Shown: one piece after another, positions 25,501 to 34,500 of the stretch
Layout: each line of letters starts with the position of its first letter
Position numbering within the stretch: position 1 is the stretch's first letter
Position numbers and translations under genes: made by a program
Notes under the pieces: model-generated
What the model was told of the DNA's origin: nothing
What the model saw: the letters and a program-made list of their open reading frames with translations, nothing else
Databases searched by the model: none
Assembly (NCBI GenBank): GCA_039621445.1
Contig: CP154956.1
Coordinates: 39,892,553-39,956,552 of the forward strand
Source of the DNA: Euglena gracilis
Lineage: Eukaryota > Euglenida > Euglenophyceae > Euglenales
Length of the DNA stretch: 64,000 bases
Reading direction: 5' to 3'

Positions 25501-28500
25501 TTGTGGCAGTACAGTCTGGCCCTCGTGGCGAAGCCAGTCCATTGCTGATAAAGAGGACCGGATTAGCTGACGGCGTTGCCCCGGGGGTCCTGGGCATGAG
25601 CCGCACCGTGGGGGGCACGACGCCGGCCAGGGCGGCGGTGAGCTGCAGCCCGGCAAACCCCGGCGGCAGGCTGCCCGCCGTCTGGTAGGCCCAGGACAGG
25701 TTGAGGCACTGCGTCGGGGACTGCGCCGCGGAGGAGGAGTACAGCGGTGCCGGCAGGGGCCGGGGCACCCTGACTGCCCAGCCCTCGCCCATCCATTCGG
25801 TGACTTGCTCCAAAGGTCAACAGCCGCTCCACACCACGGCCTTCTCCACTGACCCACCCGGAACCCCAGCGACAGAAAAACCCTTCAGAGAGTCGCATGG
25901 CACAGCCGGATGATGGGACCAAACCCCCCACCCAGGCGGGCGGTTTGCGCATTGTTAATGCCTGGATGTCCGCCCACGGCCCCACCAGGTCAGAGGCAGC
26001 TGAGAAACAGAGGAGGGGCGGTACAGCAACCTCTCGAAAGGATGAGCACTGTCGCTGCGAGGACATCCAACGATGGGCCACGTCCGGCATGAGGTGGCAC
26101 TGATTCCCTCCCTGCCTTCATCCCTTCCACAGGTGCATGCCAACCCCTGGCCCCTTGGCTGGCGGCCACCGTGACGGCCGCCCGGTCCAGGACGGCAGCC
26201 ACGCTCTGGGCTAGCTCCTCTGTGGGGTCCGTGCTGGGAACGAGCCCGGGTTTGAGTCGGTGTGCGAAGGCAGATGACCGTCCCTGACTGAGGCGCTGAA
26301 CGGTACCAGGGCACACAGGGACACCTTGCAGCTCGGCATTTCCGGTGCAGCAAAACACAAAGCGCCGTAGAATAGGGGCGAAGCGTATTTCCACTCTCCT
26401 GAAAATTCTGGGAAGTTTTCGGCATTTCGACTTTCACTCAAAAGTTTAGACCCTTTTGCTGGCCTTGTGCCGGTCCATTACTACAAACCAAACTGCCGGC
26501 AGAAACGGCCCAAAAAAGGACCTCAGAAAACAGGCAGATTAACTTGGGGGGTCAGACGAAGAAGGTTTCCACATGTTTTATCGCTTCAAAACTTCCAAAA
26601 ATTTTGGGCAACTCCTGCTTCCTAAAAGGCATATCCCCCACTCCCACCAGCGAGGCTCGGGCGTTGGTGCCGTGGGCGGGCATGGCCAGCGCATCCGTCA
26701 ACACAGCCAGCAGGGGGGAGGCCACCGCCAGCAGCGGTCCCGCGGAGGTCCCGTCGTCGGCAGGACCCCCCCCCCCCAATAACCGGCCACCGCGGTGAGC
26801 ACCGTCCAGTGAGCCGGGGGGGTGCCCTGGTTGAGGCGGCCGGCGTCCACCACGCGAACCAACACGGAGGTCGCTGCCTGCCGACTGCCGGGCCCCGGCG
26901 ACCGGTCCTGGCATTGCTTTTTTGCCAAGCCGAGGAATGGGGGCGTCGGGCCAGGGACTTCCTTGGGCCACACCGTCAGGCTCCACGGTTGGTCTTCGAG
27001 AGCAGTTCCCTGAAACGGGGCAGGCATGGGATGCCCATCGGGTGGGGTCAGGAATGGGGGGCCCGACCCGAACCCCGGGCGGTGGGCAGCGCAGGGCACT
27101 TTGCAACTGAAGGTTGGAGGCGGCCATGGTGGAAGTGGTGAGCACGCTGAGCTGGGGACGGGGCCCTGGCAGCGGGAGGCAAATGGAGGGGGGACAGAAG
27201 TGTGGCAGGCGGTTGGGGGTTTTTGTGGGCTCCAGCGTTGCCCGTGGCGCGCATGTGTTGTGTGACGTGTCTGTGTTTTGTTTTGCATCATTCAAGTGCA
27301 TCCTTGTTCCTAGTTCCTTGTATCCTATTTCAAGTGTATCCCCATTGAGTAGTCTGCGGCGCCAACCTGAATGAACGCGGGTGTGCTTGTCTGTCGGTCA
27401 GGCTATGCGTGTGTCTGTAAATGCATGTTGCTTTGGGCAAGTGTGCATGCAGTTTCGTAGCACACCCAGACTGGAGACATATACCAGAGCAGAGAGTGGT
27501 CCCGGATGCATCAGCACGGCGTTGGAGTCCAGGGAGCTGTTCAACGGCAAGCCAAGCGCCACGTTGGTGAGAGTCTGGGCCACCAGCACTGCTGCAGCCT
27601 GTGGTGTGGTCCCTGTCGCATTGGCGACTGTGGTCATGGCCGTGGCAGCCTGGAGGCACCGGAGGCTGCTGTTGTCGCTGGACCGCTGCAGGTCGCATGT
27701 GTGTGGTACGTGATTGTCTGTCTGTATTTCTAACTGTTCCTCCCTCCAGCTCTTCTGGATTGGTATGGATGGGGAGTGTCTGGTGTGGGTGTGTCGGAGG
27801 TGACCTCCAGGAGGTGCTCTGGGTGACGCCAAGGCATCCCCTGCCCAGCCTTGGCCACAGCGAACTGGGGGTGCCACTCAGAACTCCGTAACGCAGAGCC
27901 CGGATCGCACCCACGGGTGGTTGGCTGGTGGCTGCGTTTATTGTTTCCCCATGGTGGGGCCCACTGGTCGCTTCCTATTGGGTTGTCAATGGGCGTTTTT
28001 GACGGAAGCAGTCATTGTGTGAAAAGAGAAAGAAACCGGAGAAGGGTCCGTGGTACCGTGGGGCGGTAAACCCCCATAGGGGCTTTCATTGAAGGACCCC
28101 CCCACTTGGAAAAAGGACGCACAGGCGCAGCGCAGGCAGCATTGCATGGGAATATCCAAAGAATTGACATTCTGGCATTTTTCGAAAATAAATAACAAAA
28201 ATGGACATTGTGGACGGAAAGATTATTGGTATTGGAAAACACACATGGTTTTGGTTTTGTCCTTGGGAGTTTGATTCTTACGGCCAAATACAAAACCCCC
28301 AAGGGCCTTCTCACCCAAGGGGACGAGATGTCAAGACCCAAGGGGGCCTGCCGCAGCCCAATCGGAGGCCGTGTCAGTGGAGCACTGCGTCTGGATGATG
28401 TCCAGCACAACGGCAGGAGCCACCCCCAAGGCGGTCACGGTGGCCTGGCACGTCATGGAGCGGCCGAAGGCAGGGGCAGCGCTGTAGCCTCCATCGTATC

Positions 28501-31500
28501 CTTGGTGGGGTTTTCCAGCAGAGAGTCAGGTAAAGCTGGTGGGGAAAGACATCGTGTAGGACATTGGTGGACGATGTCAGGGCAGGACTAAGACAGGCGG
28601 TGTTCCTGGCGCGCTTCGTATTGAAATTTTGTGGCGGGAGTCCTTGTAATAAAAGTTCGAGTGGTTGACTCCTGCAGGCGGGGGAGCAAAAATTGCACTG
28701 CAATAAGGCAATGTGTTACTCCAGACCACTGGGCTCTCCGGACATACTTCCGATCGGCTGACGCCCAAAATCAACACAAGTCCCCCAATTTACCCCATCG
28801 CGCTACTGTGACGGACAGCAGATGAAGCCAAAAAAAAACGAGGCACCGCCAGGCGAGCGCTGGACATCCCCGGCGACCACCGTGACGGTGAGGTTGGTGG
28901 TGGCCGGCACGAGGGGCAAGAGGAGCGCCGCGGTGGGCCCTGCAGTGGTGACAGGGAGGCCTAGGCCGGCTGCAGCGGGCCCTGCCTCCCCGTGCCTTTC
29001 GGCGGGGAAAGAGGAAAGGCGGAGGTACGCAGAGGCATCAAAGTGGAGGGATGGGGCACGTCGGTGAAAGGAATGGTGTGTGACAAGATTGGAGCGCGCA
29101 TGTGGTTCGTGCACAACCGCCACCGTGGGAGGGGGGCAAGAGATACATACGCGTGCAGAAAAATGGAAATTCAATTTAAGGCTCTTGGCAGAACGAAAAA
29201 TTCCAAAAAAATTTGAGAGCATTCTGATTTGTCAGCCAAAAAAAACAACCAATTTGACCACATACTGTCAAAAAAAAGACAATGAACCGACAAGAAAAGC
29301 CGACAAAAATTGGATACAGAGGTAAAACACACACACAAAACGCAACAAAAGAAAGTGCTTGCTTTCTCCTCCATTGGTTATCAGATGACTGGGACACGCA
29401 AATGACCAAAAAAAATAACACAACGTCACAAAGATAACACAGAGCCAGCCAACATTTTAAGCGGCATCTGGAACAGAAGATGATCAGTGGGGTGCAAGCA
29501 AGTGAATTGGGGGGGAGCCACAGGTGAGGTAGCCCAGAGCCCACTGGATGATCGTCCATGTGAAGCCACTTACATTGACTAGTGGGGAATCGTCGGTCGT
29601 CACCTTAGCGATGATGGTGCTATCGGCCTGGCCAACGTAAGAGCTCAGCGACAACGCTGAGGTGGCTGGAGGTCCGTCTGCTGTGAGTCTGGTGCGAGTA
29701 CGTCGAAGAACGGAAAAGATGGTTCAGAACTGGGGGGGGGGGGGGGCTTAGTTTGCCATAATGTGGATGAGAACCGAGGGGGGATGTTAGACAAGGGTGG
29801 AAATTTTGACTGCAAAGTAAATCCGGCGCTTCACACCAAAAAAAGAGTGAGAAATTACCCTGGTTTTGAAAGTCCACTGTGGAACTTACGGGCATTCGGA
29901 TGCAAAAATCAACAACATCTGACCAAATCAAGCTTCAGAAGTTTCTAAAATTCGAAACTTTCGAGAAATTTTAGAAATTCGAATTCAAATTTTTTTAGAA
30001 AATTTAAGTTTAAAACCGCCAACAAAATAAGCCTCCCGAGAAGATGATCTTTAAAGAGATGGTCAAGAACTGGGGGGAGGATGCTTACACAAGGTGGTGC
30101 TTAGAAAAGGGTGGGGGCTTTCAATTGACATGCAGGATGAGAAATACAAAACGGGCAAATTCGGTACTCTTCCTTTTTAAAGTGTACGACAAACACAGTT
30201 GGGAGAAAAAAAGAGTGCCTCTATTTCCCACATTGAGCAAAAGAACTGAAATCGTAGGTAAATATACACTTTCCGGGTTATAAAAAATGCAACCTTGTAA
30301 TTCGAATCCGCCCGCCCATGGGATTCGTTCTGTGGCAGGCAGCAAGAATTCTTTGCATACCAAGCAGAATGTGCTCACCCTCACCTGCACCTTCGAGGCA
30401 CAAAGACGGTCCTCGGCACAGGGCACAATGGCGGTGGGGACCAGGTCGATGGTCACGGTGGTGCACCGCTGGACCGGCACAGCGGAGACGGTGCCCGTCA
30501 GCCGCACCGCCAGGGACAGTTGCGACGTGTTTGGGGGCAGGCCGCTGGTGTCGGGGGCAATGCCACCCCAGGCACACCACTGTGGCCCCACCGCAATGCA
30601 ACACAAAACCTTGGAACACAGCCGGGTCCGATGGTGCGCGCGGCGGTGCAAGTCCTTCTCTGCGGAGAGGCAGGGGCGGCAATGGACAAATATTATTAAA
30701 TTCGGCGCCGCGTCGTCGGTGGACAGCATCCAGCCGTTGGGTTCTGGGAGGCTGCCTGGATGGATGTGGAGCCACCACAGTATCCCCCCCCCGTGCTTTT
30801 CCCTGCAGACCCTAATCCACACCAGTGGCAGTAGCCTTCCAGTGGAAATTCCAAGAAGATCAGTTTCCGCGGCAAGCATGCGCAGACTCCACCCGAACTC
30901 ATTGGCGGTGTGCAAGCACCTATGGTCAAGACCAAATTTGCCCATTTTAGGCCAGTTTAGGCCATTTTAGGTCATTTTAGCCCAATTTAGGCCATTTTAA
31001 GCAATAGGTGGGGGCCGCTGAGCTCTTATCCCTTTATGGGTAAGAGCGAAGCTTACCACCAGGGAAAAGGGGAGGGGGTTGGACCCCCGCCCTCTCCCCC
31101 CCCTCTGGGTAGACCATGAAAACCGAGGATTATCACCATGATCCCTGCTCCGTTCCCGGAATTTTTTTTTCAGTTGTGAGCGACTGGATTTCTAGCCCCT
31201 GAATCACCTCCGTTTGACCCCCAACTCCCCGCCAGGCCCGAGTCATTCATCTGCGAAGGGGTCCAAACTGGGCAGGATTGGCCCGCCCCCCCCCCCTCTT
31301 CCGACTCTGCCATTTGGTCGGGGTCTAAAAATCGGTCAAAAATCAGTTTTTCGAAAATATCTTGAGAAAACGTACATTATTTCCGGAAGTGTCGGTGTAA
31401 CAAAATGTACCCCCAGAGGCCCTCTATCGCCCCCTCATTCGCCGCTTTGGCCGCCGACATGCCTGGCCCATGTTCCCACATGCTTTTGCGGCCCAAAACG

Positions 31501-34500
31501 GCCATTTTAGGGCGTTTTTTGCCTTTTTTTTGGCCAAAAAAAGAATCGATTCCATCCAAAATATCTCGACAATGAAGCAAAATCAAAAGAAATGTCTGGA
31601 GAGCAAAAATGAATTCAAAATTTCAAAAATTACTGTCAGTTACCGTAAATTGAAGGTGTGCAATTTGTAAATCATAAACAATGTGAAATTTGCAATGCTG
31701 GTCTTTTCGGCCGTCCATTACGTGCAAGTGCCATTAAGAGCTCAGCACTATTCAAAAGCTGGTTTTGAGAATCACAATTTTGGGTTGTTTTTGTCCAAAA
31801 ACTGCATCATTGTGAGTGCAAAACTTCATTTATTTAGTACTAAGAAATGCGCATCCAAAAAGCATGTAAAATTCATTGGCACTGGATCGAAACCGCAGGC
31901 AACTCAACAAATCTGTATTCTCATTCTGCACGGCAGGGATTTTCTGCAGAATAACTTGTGTTGAAATTTTTTTGGACAAAACATTATCTGGGCGGGCAAA
32001 ATGGTGGATGCAAAAACCCTTTTCTGAGGAAACACAATGGCACTGATACTAAACCTTGAATTTTCCAACTAAAAAAAAATCAAAAACAGAAAAAATATAT
32101 ACCGTATGCATTGTGCGCTCAAATGTGCAAATCAAACATGCAAAATGGAGGTGAATATGCGGGCAAATAACAACTATTTTCAATTCAATTTTAAGGAATG
32201 TTCCAGGTGCCTCGGTTTTAGGTTCTTGCTGGAGAAGTTTGCTGAGGCCACAAGCATGGGATCCCCACCATACCAAAAGACACAATCATTCGATATTTGC
32301 GCCATTCAAGCTGTTTAATACTGCATTTACATCTTCCTTTTGAACCATCCAAAGTGGGGGTTCTGAAAATCATAATTTTGGGTTGTCTTTTTTGTCAAAA
32401 TCTGTGCCATAATGTGTGCAAACCTTCATTCATTCAGTAATAAGAAATGCACATCCAAAAAGGCATGCAAAATTCATGAACTGAGTCAAAATCATTGGAA
32501 GCTCAACAATCTTCATTCCTCCAGAAGAATTTGGGCGGTTGGAATTTACTGCAAGAAAACCTTTGTCGAAAAATGCTAGAGAAAACATTAAAAGGACAGG
32601 GAAAATGATGGATGCAAAAACTCTTCTCTGAGAAAATCCAATGGCATTCATACAATCATGACAAAATTTGAGAATCTATGCATCGTGAGACAGTTTGCTC
32701 TGAAGGTGAAAATCGAACATGCTAAAATGGAGGTGAAAATGTGAGGAAATTGCAACCTTTTTCAAATCAATTTTAATTCACAGTTCCGGGCCTCAGCATT
32801 AAGTTCTTGTGGAGAAGTTTGCTTAAAGAGCATGGAAGCATGGATCCCCACCATATCAGAGACACAATCATTTGCCACGTTTGAAGCCATTTTAAATTTT
32901 CAGGAGGTAAAAAAGTCATTGAAGTGGTTGAAGCTCCACACATGGCAAAAACATTCAATGGATCATAAAAATAATATCGTCCACAAAGCCCACCGTTTGC
33001 CATCCACATACACAAAGACACTGAAAACCATCACCTGATGGCTTCGGTTGTCCACAGAAAAAAAATTGTGCAACAGAGTTTTTTTTAATTCTAGGCCATT
33101 TTTTGCCCTTTTGGGCCATTTTAGGCCATTTTGGGCCATTTTAGGCTATTTTAACTGTCGGTGCTTGGCGGTGTGAGACCAGAGCGGCGGAGAATCTGTC
33201 GGCCCAATGAACCGCCGCCAGCTGGGTTGAGGAGGGGGGACCACCCACGCCCGCAGCCTCCCGGGCAGCGGCGGCCACGGGGGACACCGGCGCAAGGCCC
33301 GCCGCCGGGCGGACCGCCAGCCGGCGGACGGCGGTGGGCCCATGGCCGGCCGTTGGCCGTCGGAGCAGTGAAGACCCCATGAGGACTGGTTGGTCGGCGC
33401 CGGGGGTCGAGGACAGGTTCCCGGGGGTGTGCGTCTTTCAGGGGAAAAAGAGGAAGACTGCCCCTCCGGGGTTCTGGGACCCCCAGCAGATAGGAGGAGA
33501 ATGTAAACCTTGCAAATAGCATACCCCGCCCTGCAGCGTAATAAATAATGTGCTGTCCTGTGAAAGAAATTCCCCCGTTGCCCATCGACCGGGTTCCTGC
33601 ATTGGGGGGGGCCGGGCAGGGTTCGATATAAGGACAGGTGGGGGGGGGTCCGGACCCCCCCTGCGGGCCAGGCGGGGGGGGGGGGGGTTGAGGGGCGACA
33701 CCCCCCTACCTAAACAGTGGCGCGGTCTGGAAGACCGAAAATTTTTGACCCCCAAAACGACCAAAAGTGCCATTTTGGGCACTTTTGGGCAAAAATGTGC
33801 CAAAAATGCAAAAAAAAATTCGGCGCAAAGCGCCGGAGGAAAAAATTGACCCTTTTGGGGGGGGGTCCCGGATACCCCCCCAGGGTCGGTCCGGACCCCC
33901 CTGGCAGGTGGGGGGTGGGGCAGGTGGGGTGTCCCCCCCACCTAAACCATGTACGCCCTCCTTATATCAAACCCTGGGGCTGGGGGGATCGGGGGGATTG
34001 GGGGGTCGGGGGCCAGACCAGGGGGTATCAACAAGCCTAAGCTTTTTTCGGTCACCAACCACCGACCATCAGACAGGGGTGGTTGGTGGGCAGGGGAGGG
34101 GGGGGGGCAGGAAGTATGGATTCTTTGCATCCTGGAAAAACTTCATTTTTCAAGGAAGAAATTGACAAAAATCATTGGTCCAATGAAATTTGAACCAAGC
34201 ATCATCATCAATTGGAGAGATGTGAAAAACCTGGAAACTAATAAAAAAATACCACCCCCTGAAAACAACATTACCCAAAATAATTCCACCCACCAATATT
34301 TAGCAAGAAGTGAAACAGACCCCCCCACAAAAAAAGACCTCCCCCCTCAGGATTCTCACCACCCGAAGCCAGACGCCACCTTCCCAATCACAACCCAACA
34401 CCCCAAGCCTCGAATCCCAATACTTGAAAAATCCAGACCCCCTTCTCCATACCAGCAGGTGCCAAGGAATTTAAGCACCCAAAAAAAAGAAGAACTAACA

